Origin: Natronolimnohabitans innermongolicus JCM 12255 | GTDB taxonomy: Archaea; Halobacteriota; Halobacteria; Halobacteriales; Natrialbaceae | DNA length: 64,000 bases | Direction of reading: 5' to 3' | Assembly: GCF_000337215.1 (NCBI RefSeq) | Contig: NZ_AOHZ01000052.1 | Location: 1 to 64,000, forward strand | In this document: positions 8,178 to 16,857 of the stretch, piece after piece | How positions within the stretch are numbered: the first letter of the stretch is position 1 | How the letters are laid out: each line of letters begins with the position of its first letter | Notes under the pieces: model-generated | Seen by the model: only the letters and a program-made list of their open reading frames with translations | Database searches by the model: none | Told to the model about the DNA's origin: nothing | Program-made: the position numbers and the translations under genes

Positions 8178-8641
8178 TAGATCAGTCTGCAATTAAACGC
8201 CATTATATCTCACTAGGCTCGACTCGGTGACTCGACTCGTCATCGTCAGTATATTCTCTCGATTTTCCTCACCTACTCCACGATCCGGTCGGAGTGACAA
8301 CCCACTGATCTGAAGATCCGTTCGACCCGAAACGATCGCGACAATCCGCGGGGCGATCGTTCGTTGACTGAGACCACCCGTTAACGCAGCAGTGACCCAA
8401 TCGTGGGCGTCGAGCCGACATCAACTGGGACCGGCTGAAATACCACTACACTGGCCGCTGAGCTCGCCAAACGGCTGGATTTCGACGATAATACTCGATA
8501 CGACCGAGGGAAGGGACAAATTTAATATCGTGGTTTTCCTCTGTTTCGTTTGCATCAACTGGACTCGGACCGGGCACGCGAAATAGTGGAGCTGTCGATT
8601 TAGGCACTCTCACACGCGATATACCTGCGTTCGCGTCCGGA

Positions 8642-8668
8642 TTTCCACTCGAAACGAGGGGGTGCGTG
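8642..8668 (+). other. ORB3 overlapping the orc1 promoter/start region
   Basis: Forward box TTTCCACTCGAAACGAGGGG followed by GTGCGTG. It ends nine bases before the chosen orc1 ATG (8677). A TATA-like GATATAC at 8618-8624 would place the transcription start near 8648, inside this box, so Orc1 binding here could repress its own gene. Confidence 0.75.
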
Positions 8669-8676
8669 TACGACGA

Positions 8677-10461
8677 ATGTCAGACGACGATCCAGAAACC
8701 ACGGGTTCGGACGCGATCGACAGCGACGAGAAACCCGGCTTCTCGAGTTTCGAAAGCGCCGACCTCGCCGACGAAGAGTCGAGTCAGGGGTTGTTCGACG
8801 ACCTGCTGAGCGGAGAACCTATCTTCGAGAACAAGGAGGTGTTGCGGCCGTCCTATACGCCACACGAACTCCCGCATCGAAGCGATCAGATCAACAAGAT
8901 GGCGACGATCCTCGTCGCAGCGCTGCGCGGCGAGACACCGTCGAACATCCTGATCTACGGGAAAACCGGGACGGGAAAGACCGCGAGCGCCAAGTTCGTC
9001 AGCAAGGAACTCGAGAGCACCTCCCAGAAGTACAGCGTTCCCTGTGACGTCGAATACATCAACTGCGAGGTTACGGACACGCAGTATCGCGTCCTCGCAC
9101 AGCTGGCCAACAAGTTCATCGAGAAGAACAAGGCCCGGATCGACGACCGAATCGAGGGTCTCGAGGCGACACTTACTGCCCTCGACGAGTACGAAGCGGC
9201 CGCCGAGACCGAATCGGAAGCCGACGCCGATCAGTCCGGCCTCTTCGACGGAATCGACGACCTCGAGACGAGTGAGGCTTCCGTCGGTACTGGTAGTTCG
9301 ACTGGAGATGAAAACCACCAGCAGACGAACGAATCTCCAGATGAAATGGAGGGGTCGTCTTCTGCCGACATCGAACGGATGCCACCAACTGCGCCCGGAA
9401 CGGCCGAGACCGACGACGAACGCCTCGACGCTGACACCGAGCGCAGCGAGGCCGGCGACGGGATCGAATCGGACGACGAACTCCCGGTCGAGCATCCGCT
9501 CGCATCGACGCCCTTCGATTCCCGCGAGGACGTTCGCGACCGGATCGCGGAACTTGAGGACGACCGAGACTCCTTCGAAGAGGTTCCGATGACCGGGTGG
9601 CCGACGGACCGCGTCTACAGCGTCTTCTTCGACGCCGTCGACTACGACGAGCGAGTCGTCGTGATCATGCTAGACGAGATCGACAAACTCGTCGAGAAAA
9701 GCGGCGACGACACGCTCTATAACCTCTCGCGGATGAACTCCGAACTCGAGAACTCCCGGGTGTCGATCATCGGCATCTCGAACGACCTGAAGTTCACTGA
9801 TTTCCTCGATCCTCGTGTCAAATCCTCACTCGGCGAGGAGGAAATCGTCTTCCCGCCGTACGACGCCAACCAGCTGCGCGACATCCTCGAGCACCGTTCG
9901 GACGTCGCGTTCAAAGGCGGCGCGCTCTCCGACGACGTGATCCCGCTGTGTGCCGCCTTCGCGGCCCAGGAACACGGCGACGCGCGACGCGCGTTAGACC
10001 TCTTACGAACCGCAGGCGAACTCGCCGAACGCTCCCAGTCGGAGACCATCGTCGAGAAACACGTCCGCGAGGCCCAGGACAAGATCGAACTCGACCGCGT
10101 CGTCGAGGTCGTCCGTACCCTCCCTACCCAGTCGAAGCTCGTCCTCTTCGCGATTATCCTCCTCGAGAAAAACGGCGTACACAGCATCAACACGGGCGAG
10201 GTGTTCAACATCTACAAACGCCTCTGTGAAGAGATCGACGCCGACGTCCTGACCCAGCGTCGGGTGACGGACCTCATCAGCGAACTCGACATGCTCGGCA
10301 TCGTCAACGCGGTCGTCGTCTCCAAGGGCCGATACGGTCGCACCAAGGAGATCAGCCTCTCGGTGCCGATCGACGAAACCGAGGCCGTCCTCCTCTCGGA
10401 CTCGCGGCTCTCGGATATCGACGATGTCCAGCCGTTCGTTCAGGCCCGTTTCGAGAACTGA
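8677..10461 (+). CDS. orc1: Orc1/Cdc6 replication initiator
   Basis: A 594-residue AAA+ initiator. Walker A GKTGTGKT is at residues 95-102, Walker B is VIMLDEID near residue 330, sensor-like 'IIGISNDLKFTDFLDPRVKSSL' follows, and a winged-helix domain that contacts ORB DNA occupies the C-terminus (about 500-594). I start at ATG 8677 (MSDDDPETTG); a GTG at 8662 is in frame but lies within ORB3. Between the early AAA+ strands and Walker B (about residues 170-300) there is a long acidic, low-complexity insert, absent from crenarchaeal Orc1 but common in haloarchaeal ones. Its position beside an ORB-flanked origin identifies it as the oriC1 initiator; it binds ORBs and loads MCM. Confidence 0.95.
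   Translation: MSDDDPETTGSDAIDSDEKPGFSSFESADLADEESSQGLFDDLLSGEPIFENKEVLRPSYTPHELPHRSDQINKMATILVAALRGETPSNILIYGKTGTGKTASAKFVSKELESTSQKYSVPCDVEYINCEVTDTQYRVLAQLANKFIEKNKARIDDRIEGLEATLTALDEYEAAAETESEADADQSGLFDGIDDLETSEASVGTGSSTGDENHQQTNESPDEMEGSSSADIERMPPTAPGTAETDDERLDADTERSEAGDGIESDDELPVEHPLASTPFDSREDVRDRIAELEDDRDSFEEVPMTGWPTDRVYSVFFDAVDYDERVVVIMLDEIDKLVEKSGDDTLYNLSRMNSELENSRVSIIGISNDLKFTDFLDPRVKSSLGEEEIVFPPYDANQLRDILEHRSDVAFKGGALSDDVIPLCAAFAAQEHGDARRALDLLRTAGELAERSQSETIVEKHVREAQDKIELDRVVEVVRTLPTQSKLVLFAIILLEKNGVHSINTGEVFNIYKRLCEEIDADVLTQRRVTDLISELDMLGIVNAVVVSKGRYGRTKEISLSVPIDETEAVLLSDSRLSDIDDVQPFVQARFEN
9334..9356 (+). other. Degenerate ORB-like sequence inside orc1
   Basis: The site TCTCCAGATGAAATGGAGGG followed by GTC resembles ORB1 (TCTCCAGTTGAAACGAAGGG) with about three changes. 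It lies in the DNA for the acidic insert of Orc1, a region with weak protein constraint. Confidence 0.3.
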
Positions 10462-10542
10462 ACCACCATTTCGAGAACTGTACCACTGATTTTCCGGCTC
10501 TAAGCCGACGGGCTGATAACCCTCGAGTTGATTCGATTCGAC

Positions 10543-11082
10543 ATGAACCGACGGGCAGTACTCGCCAGCACGGCGGGACTCGTTTCGATGGCCGGCTGTC
10601 TCTTTGCCGACGACGGCCCGGATCACGAGTACGAACGCGGCGACATCGAAATCCGTATCGACGGCGACGAGTTCGACCTCTCGGCTGACCGATTTCAGGC
10701 CGAACACGCCGACGACTACTCGATGAACTTCCACCTCCACGAGAGCGACGATCACTGGTACAACGACCACCCTGAGAGCGGCGAACGGGTTTCCTTCGCG
10801 GAGGGAATCGATCTCCTCCCGGAGTTCGTCTACGACGACGCGGACGGCGAACACGCTGTCATCATCGACGACACCGAATACGACGGCCGCGAACCCGACA
10901 CGGAACTCTCGTTTTTCGTCGACGACGAGCAGGTGGATCCGACCCAACACACCGTTCGGGAGGGGGATTCGCTTCGACTCGAGATCGATACCGACGCCGA
11001 TGACACCGAGTCGGACGCAGACGACGAGGACGGATCGGACGCCGACGGCGGGGACGAGTCAGATACCAACACCGACGAGTAA
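10543..11082 (+). CDS. Predicted secreted lipoprotein, haloarchaeal hypothetical
   Basis: A 179-residue protein beginning MNRRAVLASTAGLVSMAGC: an Arg-Arg Tat-type motif at residues 3-4 followed by a hydrophobic stretch and a lipobox (MAGC), so it is probably exported folded and anchored by a lipid on Cys19. The mature part is very acidic, with a 'DIEIRIDGDEFDLSADRFQ' start and a terminal Asp/Glu/Ser-rich tail (about residues 150-179) likely to be disordered. A related pattern of 'HLHESDDHWYNDHP' near residue 65 is histidine-rich. I start at ATG 10543; ATG 10528 would add five residues before the RR motif. It is downstream of orc1 but does not look like a replication gene. Function unknown. 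Confidence 0.75.
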   Translation: MNRRAVLASTAGLVSMAGCLFADDGPDHEYERGDIEIRIDGDEFDLSADRFQAEHADDYSMNFHLHESDDHWYNDHPESGERVSFAEGIDLLPEFVYDDADGEHAVIIDDTEYDGREPDTELSFFVDDEQVDPTQHTVREGDSLRLEIDTDADDTESDADDEDGSDADGGDESDTNTDE

Positions 11083-11322
11083 CCGCCAACAGCGACACGA
11101 AATCTGCCAGCGACGTCGACACGAACGCAAATCGGTACGGTTTCGACTCGAACCGAACTGTCCCGTGACCCGTTCCCGCTCGCGTCGACGGCTAGTTCGA
11201 GTCGAACCGACGGGGTTGGTTCGGAACGACACGATTCCCGACACTGGCCGCTCGTGGAGTCGGTCAGTCGTACGAAGGAGGCAAACACATACTCGAGTCG
11301 CAACCGCGGGCGACTCGTCGAT

Positions 11323-12291
11323 TCAGGGTCGCCGACGGCCTGCCGCCATCGCGACGCCGGCACCGACGCCGGCGAATCCAGTTGCACCGGTGAGGCCTGC
11401 CTGCACGGTGGCATCGTCGAGTGGAATCGGCGCGGTGTCGATCACCGGCGCGGGGGCGAGCATGCCGCCGAGGAGTTCGTCGAACATGAGTCGAACGTGA
11501 CCGAGCCACGGCACGCGGAAACTCGCCTTGCCGGTGACCCACTCGGGTTTGACGACGTCGATCGGATCTCGTTGTCCGATCTGGTCGTAGCCGTTGTTCG
11601 CGTCGCCTTTCGTGATGAAGCCGTCGTGCGGTGCGGGACAGGTCGGCACGTCGTCGCAGGTCGCGCCGCCGACGATCTCGTCGTCGGCTCTGGTGTCGAC
11701 CCAGTTTTCGTCCTCCTCGACCCAGAAATGGGCCCGGTGTATGATCGGGACGCGACTGTCGTCGCCGTTCGGGCGGAAGACGATCACGTCACCCTCGTTG
11801 CCGAACTTCTCGTGGCCGTTATCCTGGCCGTTCTCGAGCGTGACGACTCCGGTTCCGTCGACGGGGTCGTCACCGACGAATCGGTCGTCGTCGACGACGA
11901 AGATCAGGTCACCTCGTTCCATGTTCGGCTCCATGCTGCCGCTCTCGACGGCGACCAGTGGTGGCCAGACGCCGCTGATGCCGAACAGAATCAGGCCGAT
12001 CACCGCGACGATCGCAATGCTGCTCAGAACGTCGCGAGCGAAGACGACGTTGCCGCTCTCGGACTTGAGGAACCAGCGAACGACGCCGTCGTCTTCGATC
12101 GTGACGGCGTCCGGGTTCGAATTTCGGCGTTGCGGTGATCTGTCGGCAGTTCGCGGTGATTCCGCGTCCCCAGATGGTTGCCCGTCGTCGGCGTCGGCTC
12201 GATCCCCGTCACGCGGGTGCCGATCGCGGCTGCGGCCGGAATCGGCGTCGTCGGGATCGTCGGGAGCGCCACCGGGGTTAGACCCACTCAT
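11323..12291 (-). CDS. Signal peptidase I (archaeal type, S26)
   Basis: A 322-residue membrane-bound protease that removes Sec signal peptides. After a long acidic, disordered N-terminus (1-65), a transmembrane segment (about 88-107, SSIAIVAVIGLILFGISGVW) precedes the catalytic motif VESGSMEPN with Ser119. His185 in 'VPIIHRAHFW' replaces the bacterial lysine, as in the archaeal/ER enzymes, and a downstream Asp-rich region supplies the third residue. A C-terminal hydrophobic stretch (LAPAPVIDTAPIP ... GFAGVGAGVAMAAG) may be a second membrane segment. The start at 12291 (MSGSNPGG) is chosen; an ATG at 12318 adds nine unlikely residues. It converges with the lipoprotein gene and is divergent from the PolD gene, a neighbour order known in haloarchaea. 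Confidence 0.92.
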   Translation of the reverse strand: MSGSNPGGAPDDPDDADSGRSRDRHPRDGDRADADDGQPSGDAESPRTADRSPQRRNSNPDAVTIEDDGVVRWFLKSESGNVVFARDVLSSIAIVAVIGLILFGISGVWPPLVAVESGSMEPNMERGDLIFVVDDDRFVGDDPVDGTGVVTLENGQDNGHEKFGNEGDVIVFRPNGDDSRVPIIHRAHFWVEEDENWVDTRADDEIVGGATCDDVPTCPAPHDGFITKGDANNGYDQIGQRDPIDVVKPEWVTGKASFRVPWLGHVRLMFDELLGGMLAPAPVIDTAPIPLDDATVQAGLTGATGFAGVGAGVAMAAGRRRP

Positions 12292-12645
12292 CGTCACTCG
12301 TTTTGCCGGGATGTCCAATCAACCTTCTGCTCCGATGGCCGCCGGCGTCAGTCGGTTCCGGCCGATTCTCGAGGGGTACCCATCCAAACAGGGGCGCTCG
12401 AGCGTCGCCTCTACAGACGCTCCGAGAGTCGATCCCGTCGCAGCCAGTCATTGTCTCTGCTATTCCGAACGCGGAAATAACTCTGCTGGTACCGGTTGCC
12501 TCTAGCGGCGACGTTGCAAGTCGAGTACGAGTACGGCGACGCTCGAGCGAAGCGCGGCGAGGATCGCGGGCGCGCCAGTCCCGGAGCAACCTCGCCGGAT
12601 TGCGATTACGGTACTCTTTTCTCTTCGCTCGCGAATGCGAGTCGT

Positions 12646-14316
12646 GTGCCACTCGAGGCGCCGGCCCGGATCGTCAGCGAACTCACCAGCCGCGGCTACA
12701 ACGCCGAGCGCGAGGCCGTAACCAAACTCTCGTCGGCCGAGAACCCGCGGGTCGCCCTCGAGTGCGTCGTCGAAACGCTTCCCGAGGACGCGCTGGTCGT
12801 CACGACCGACCACGTCGAGCGGGCCCTCGAGACCGCGGCGTCCTCACCAGTAGCGGACGATCCCGCGGCGACGGACGGCTCTGCGCCGACGGACGATTCT
12901 CCCCCGACGCCGGACGCTGCGACCGAGGGGACTTCCGACTCGCCGACACCTTCTGACCCCTCTGTTTCGACTGGAGCCGACGCCTCGAATCCGCCGGCCG
13001 CGGACGGGGCCGCTCCAGTTGAAACGAAGGGGGGAAGAGAAACGGAAACGGAAACTGCAACGGGAACGACAACGGAAACGGACCGCATCGAACGCTCGGT
13101 CGATCCCGAACTGCGCGACCTCGAGATCGCCGGCGACATGACCGGCGAGAGTACGGGGACGGGCGAGTACGAGGACTTCGTCGCCGTCTTTCGGGACCGG
13201 CTCGAGCGACTCGGCGGCAAGCTACGAGGACGGATCAACCACCGTCCGGCGTCGGCGATCGGCAATATGGGCGGCGGCACCGACGTCGCGATGGTTGGTC
13301 TGGTCAACGACATCCGGTCGACGGCCAGCGGCCACTGGCTGATCGAACTCGAGGACGCGACGGGGACGTTCCCGTGGCTCGTGATGAAAGACCGCGAGTT
13401 CGCGGGGCTGGTCGATCAGTTGCTCTGCGACGAGGTGCTGGCGATGGAGGGCACCCTCTCGGACGACGCGGGGATCGCCTTCGTCGACTCGATGTACTTC
13501 CCAGACGTGCCCCGGACCCACGAGCCGTCGACGGCCGACCGCCACGTGCAGGCGGCGCTGATCAGCGACGTCCACGTCGGCAGCCAGGAGTTCATGGCCG
13601 ACGCCTGGAACCGCTTTGCCGACTGGCTCCACACCGCGGAGGCCCAGCACGTCGAGTACCTGCTCATCGCCGGCGACATGGTCGAGGGCGTCGGCGTCTA
13701 CCCCGACCAGGACGAGGAACTCGACATCGTCGACATTTACGAGCAGTACGAGGCCTTCAACGAGCGGCTCAAGCAGGTGCCGGGCGATCTGGAGATCGTC
13801 ATGATCCCGGGCAACCACGACGCCGTTCGCCTCGCGGAGCCCCAGCCTGGCTTCGACGAGGAACTCCGCGAGATCATGTCCGCCCACGATCCACAAATCG
13901 TGAGCAATCCCTCAACCGTGACCCTCGAGGGCGTCTCGGTGTTGATGTACCACGGCGTCAGCCTCGACGAAGTCATCGCGGAACTCCCCGAGGAGAAGGC
14001 GAACTACGACGAGCCCCACAAGGCGATGTACCAGCTCCTGAAGAAGCGCCACGTCGCGCCGCAGTTCGGGGGGCACACCCGCCTCGCACCGGAAGAGGAG
14101 GACTTCCTCATCATGGAGGAGGTGCCCGACATCTTCCACACCGGTCACGTCCACAAGCTCGGCTTCGGGAAGTACCACAACGTGCTCGCGATCAACTCGG
14201 GGTGCTGGCAGGCCCAGACCGACTTCCAGAAGAGCGTCAACATCGATCCTGACTCGGGGTACGCGCCGATCGTCGATCTGGACACGCTCGACGTGACCGT
14301 CCAGAAGTTCAGTTGA
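12646..14316 (+). CDS. polB: DNA polymerase D small subunit (DP1), 3'-5' exonuclease
   Basis: A 556-residue protein of the family-D replicative polymerase. The N-terminal segment (VPLEAPARIVSELTSRGYNAE) is the usual start of haloarchaeal DP1, so I use the GTG at 12646 rather than an ATG 150 bp upstream whose codons look non-coding. A disordered acidic linker follows (about 65-150), then an OB-fold region (TDVAMVGLVNDIRST near 215) and the calcineurin-like phosphoesterase domain with metal-binding motifs SDVHVGS, GDMVEG, PGNHD and HTGHVHKLG. These supply the Mre11-like proofreading nuclease. The large subunit is not in the window. An inverted pair of ORB-like boxes lies in the linker-coding DNA (12954-13034). 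Confidence 0.93.
   Translation: MPLEAPARIVSELTSRGYNAEREAVTKLSSAENPRVALECVVETLPEDALVVTTDHVERALETAASSPVADDPAATDGSAPTDDSPPTPDAATEGTSDSPTPSDPSVSTGADASNPPAADGAAPVETKGGRETETETATGTTTETDRIERSVDPELRDLEIAGDMTGESTGTGEYEDFVAVFRDRLERLGGKLRGRINHRPASAIGNMGGGTDVAMVGLVNDIRSTASGHWLIELEDATGTFPWLVMKDREFAGLVDQLLCDEVLAMEGTLSDDAGIAFVDSMYFPDVPRTHEPSTADRHVQAALISDVHVGSQEFMADAWNRFADWLHTAEAQHVEYLLIAGDMVEGVGVYPDQDEELDIVDIYEQYEAFNERLKQVPGDLEIVMIPGNHDAVRLAEPQPGFDEELREIMSAHDPQIVSNPSTVTLEGVSVLMYHGVSLDEVIAELPEEKANYDEPHKAMYQLLKKRHVAPQFGGHTRLAPEEEDFLIMEEVPDIFHTGHVHKLGFGKYHNVLAINSGCWQAQTDFQKSVNIDPDSGYAPIVDLDTLDVTVQKFS
12954..13034. other. Inverted pair of ORB-like boxes inside the PolD small-subunit gene
   Basis: Right box, forward, 13013-13032: CTCCAGTTGAAACGAAGGGG, a 20 of 20 match to the ORB1 core of the origin, followed by GG. 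Left box, minus strand, 12954-12977: GGCTCCAGTCGAAACAGAGG followed by GGTCA, with about three changes. The two are inverted, about 35 bp apart, in the DNA coding for the acidic linker (residues about 103-129). The sites lie about 5 kb from the origin. Confidence 0.6.
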
Positions 14317-14750
14317 CGGTGTTGTTTTCGCCCGTCACAAGCCATTGTCCGGTCCGCGCCGATCGAGTCTCGCCGCTCGTGCCGTCGGCGTACCGGAGGT
14401 GTTTTACCATAGGGGCAGAGAATGGGGTGTAGACGGCACGGTCGGACGGCTACCTTTCAGCGCGTGGTTTCCACGCGTGTTCACCTGTCCGCCCTACCCC
14501 GTCGTTCTAACACTCACGAGCGGCTGCGCTCGCGGTCTAGGGAGTGCATCTTAGTTGCCGTTGAGTCGCCAGATTTGTCTCTCGAGCGTGTCGGCCGGAG
14601 CGAGTTCGGCGATCTCGTTTTCGCCAATCAGATCGGGTATCGGCGGCCGAGACGTCGTAGCGATCGTCGCGAATTCCTCGCCGCTGCCGGTATCTCTATG
14701 GCGCTGATCGTGGTACGACCGATGAACGCACCGAACGCTCCCCCGTTTCG
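14317..14750. other. Intergenic region with hairpins; possible gene remnant
   Basis: This 434-bp gap follows the PolD gene. A perfect seven-bp hairpin CGCGTGG-TTT-CCACGCG lies at 14461-14477, and a second imperfect one (CGAGCGGCTGCGCTCG) near 14518-14533; either could end transcription of the PolD gene. A minus-strand ORF ends at 14551 (14757-14551) with a plausible-looking C-terminus (ENEIAELAPADTLERQIWRL), but its first half looks non-coding and no family is recognised, so it could be the remnant of a lost gene. Confidence 0.35.
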
Positions 14751-15656
14751 ATGGCACCCAGTCCCCCTCCGTCGATGCTCGACGACCGACCGAACGTCTT
14801 CCGTCCCGCGATCGACGCCCACACTCACCTGTTGCCCGAGCGTCTGCTCCGAGCGATCCGTCGATCGCTCAGTGCTGAGACCGGCTGGGAGTTCCCGACG
14901 CCGACGGCTCGAACCGATATCGAGGCTGTCCTCCGATCGGCGGGCGTCGAGGCCGCCGTCGCCCTCCCGTACGCTCACGAGGCGGGGCTCGCACGCGAGT
15001 TGAACTCGTGGCTGCTCGAGCGGGCCGCGTCCTCGGATCTCCTCATCCCGTTCGCGACGGTCCACCCCGACGACGAGGCCGGCGCGACCATCGCGCGTGA
15101 GGCGTTCGAGGCCGGCGCTTGCGGTCTGAAGATCCACTGTCCGGTCCAGGAGTGTCGGCCCGCCGATCCGCGCCTCGAGCCCGCCCTCGAGGTCGCCGTC
15201 GACTACGGCCGGCCGGTCACCTACCACGGCGGAACGGCGCCGATGTTCGAGGACAGCCCCTACGTCGGCGCGGCCCCCTTTCGTGACCTACTCGAGTCCT
15301 ATCCGAAGCTGCGGGTCTGCTGTGCCCACATGGGAACGTACGAGGTCGATCGATTTCTGGAGTTCGCGCGTGAGTACGATACCGCTTACCTGGACACGAC
15401 GTTCGCGATGTCGACCGCTGCACCGGAAACGATGGGATTCGAGCCGTCGTCGATTCCGGACGCAACGCTGATCGAACTCTCGGACTCGATCATGTACGGA
15501 TCCGATTTCCCGAACATCCCGTATCCGTACCGGGAGGAGCGAGCGCATCTGCTCGAGCGGGAGTTGCCACAAGAGGTGGCGCGGGACGTTTTCTATCGGA
15601 CCGCACTCGAGTATCTGGACCTCGATGACGACCTCGAGTCGAATTCGACGGGCTGA
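14751..15656 (+). CDS. Amidohydrolase-2 family metal-dependent hydrolase
   Basis: A 301-residue TIM-barrel hydrolase/decarboxylase-type protein. The N-terminal metal motif is DAHTHLLPERL (His-x-His near residues 24-26). Further ligands appear as GLKIHCPVQ near 125, a 'VCCAHMGTYE' histidine near 190 and 'IMYGSDFPNIPYP' with the catalytic aspartate near 247. Family members (PF04909) act on varied substrates, from acyl-amides to aromatic beta-keto acids, so the substrate is open. ATG 14775 (MLDDRPN) is an alternative start. It converges with the minus-strand catabolic island downstream and could contribute to it, but it is on the opposite strand and could equally be independent. Confidence 0.8.
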   Translation: MAPSPPPSMLDDRPNVFRPAIDAHTHLLPERLLRAIRRSLSAETGWEFPTPTARTDIEAVLRSAGVEAAVALPYAHEAGLARELNSWLLERAASSDLLIPFATVHPDDEAGATIAREAFEAGACGLKIHCPVQECRPADPRLEPALEVAVDYGRPVTYHGGTAPMFEDSPYVGAAPFRDLLESYPKLRVCCAHMGTYEVDRFLEFAREYDTAYLDTTFAMSTAAPETMGFEPSSIPDATLIELSDSIMYGSDFPNIPYPYREERAHLLERELPQEVARDVFYRTALEYLDLDDDLESNSTG

Positions 15657-15735
15657 TTCACTCTCGAGGTCGTTTCGTGGCTCATCCTCCGTCCCTCGCG
15701 GCGGAAGGAAAGCCGACACCTCCCGCACCGGCCGT

Positions 15736-16134
15736 TCAGTCGGACGATTCTCGCCAGATCAGTCCCTCGATCGTTCCGTCCAGGACGGTCTCACCGGCCT
15801 CGTTTTCACAGCCCACGTTGACGGCGACCTCGTAGCGATCGTCTCGCTCTGTGACGGCGTCGAAGATCCACGTGCAACTGATCCGGTCGCCCGTGTAGAC
15901 CGGTCGGACGAACTCGAATGCCATCGCCGTCGCCAGCACCTCGAGGTCGCCGCCGATCTTCGTCGGGAGGGTCGCGGTCAGCAGTCCGTGGACCAGTAAC
16001 TGACCGTCGTCGGGTTCGGTGTGTCGATCCTGTGTATCACCCGATACCTCGGCGAACCGCTCGACCTCGTCGGTCGTGAACGTCCGTGCGAACGTATGGG
16101 TTTCACCGACGGTTGGACGACACACACTAGCCAC
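15736..16134 (-). CDS. MaoC-like hot-dog protein
   Basis: A 132-residue single hot-dog domain. The hydratase motif region reads SGDTQDRHTEPDDGQLLVHGLL; the family's D-x4-H pair is kept (Asp and His at about residues 33 and 38) although the usual N-P between them is replaced by Q-D. The segment 'FVRPVYTGDRISC' is the standard conserved strand of MaoC dehydratases. The gene's start overlaps the end of the upstream livF-type gene by eight bases, so it is the last gene of the transporter operon. A role in hydrating the enoyl-CoA product of the imported substrate is possible; the changed motif leaves room for a non-hydratase role. Confidence 0.78.
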   Translation of the reverse strand: MASVCRPTVGETHTFARTFTTDEVERFAEVSGDTQDRHTEPDDGQLLVHGLLTATLPTKIGGDLEVLATAMAFEFVRPVYTGDRISCTWIFDAVTERDDRYEVAVNVGCENEAGETVLDGTIEGLIWRESSD

Positions 16135-16855
16135 CTTCGAAGATCCGTTCGATCTCTTCGTTTTCCGTGATCGGTTCGTCGCGGCCGATCTCGGTCACGA
16201 TCTCGCCCCGTTCGATGACGTATGCCCGATCGGCGATCTCTGCCGCGTGGCGGACGTTCGATTCCGCCACGACGATCGAGATTCCGAGGTCTTTGATGCG
16301 CGTGACGCCGTCGCGGAACTGCTCTCTCACGGAGGGTGCGAGTCCCTCGAACGGCTCGTCGAGCAACACGATGTCGGGATCCGAAGTGAGCGCCCGCCCG
16401 ACGGTGACCATCTTCTGCTGGCCGCCGCTCAGTTGACCGGCCGGTCGGTCGAGGAACGCTTCCATCTCGGGGTAGATCTCGAGTACTCGGTCTCGACGTT
16501 CTCGGAACCCGTCTTCGTCGGTGTCGGCTTTTCCCCACGTGGACATCCGCAGGTTATCTTCGACGGAGAGCGTGGTGAACAACCGTCGGTCCTCAGGTGC
16601 GAACCCGACGCCGTGACGAATCCGTTCCCTCGACGGGCGGTCCGTGAGATCGGTTCCGTTCACCCGAATCGAACCGTTCCGAATCGAGGTCTGGCCCATC
16701 ACCGATCGGAACGTCGTCGTCTTGCCCGCCCCGTTGCGACCGATCAGCGCGACGGTCTCGCCCGCCTCGACCCGAATCGAAACGTCCTCGAGAACCGTCG
16801 CTCGGTCGATACTGACGGTGAGGTCGTCGACGTCGAGTAGCGACTGGTGGCTCAT
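16127..16855 (-). CDS. livF: Branched-chain amino acid-type ABC transporter ATPase (LivF-like)
   Basis: A 242-residue ABC ATPase. Walker A is GRNGAGKTT near residue 39, the signature is LSGGQQKMV near 141, and Walker B is IVLLDEPFEGLAP near 160, the last phrase typical of LivF. It begins three bases after the end of the livG-like gene and belongs to a five-gene HAAT-family transporter operon on the minus strand (binding protein, two permeases, two ATPases). It powers uptake together with the LivG homologue. Transporters of this family carry branched-chain amino acids, amides, urea or aromatic acids, so the substrate cannot be read from this gene. Confidence 0.92.
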   Translation of the reverse strand: MSHQSLLDVDDLTVSIDRATVLEDVSIRVEAGETVALIGRNGAGKTTTFRSVMGQTSIRNGSIRVNGTDLTDRPSRERIRHGVGFAPEDRRLFTTLSVEDNLRMSTWGKADTDEDGFRERRDRVLEIYPEMEAFLDRPAGQLSGGQQKMVTVGRALTSDPDIVLLDEPFEGLAPSVREQFRDGVTRIKDLGISIVVAESNVRHAAEIADRAYVIERGEIVTEIGRDEPITENEEIERIFEGG

Positions 16856-16857
16856 CG

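Larger units (their letters stand above)
7412..8676. other. oriC1: Replication origin oriC1
   Basis: A 1.27-kb non-coding stretch between the divergent oapABC operon and orc1. It contains two ORB boxes in inverted orientation (7826-7853 minus, 8149-8177 plus) that point outward from an AT-rich core, each with an adjoining G tract, plus inverted G/C-rich runs on the inner sides (GGTGGGGGAGGGGGTTT from 7863 and its mirror ACCACCCCTCCCCCCCTCCC at 8118-8137). A third ORB (8642-8668) overlaps the orc1 5' region. A weaker half-box TTCGACCCGAAACGA lies at 8321-8335. This is the known layout of the Orc1-linked haloarchaeal chromosomal origin. Activity is inferred from layout. Confidence 0.9.

Noticed and set aside
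11130-11150. Palindromic-looking GGTTTCGACTCGAACC as an ORB or operator
   Set aside because: It lacks the G run of an ORB, is imperfect, and sits between two convergent genes where no promoter is expected.
12496-12645. Longer start for the PolD small subunit at 12496
   Set aside because: The added 50 residues have non-coding-like composition, while GTG 12646 begins the conserved N-terminus of the family.
14551-14757. Short minus-strand ORF of 68 codons in the gap after PolD
   Set aside because: Only its last third looks coding and no family is recognised; kept as a possible remnant in the intergenic entry rather than a gene.
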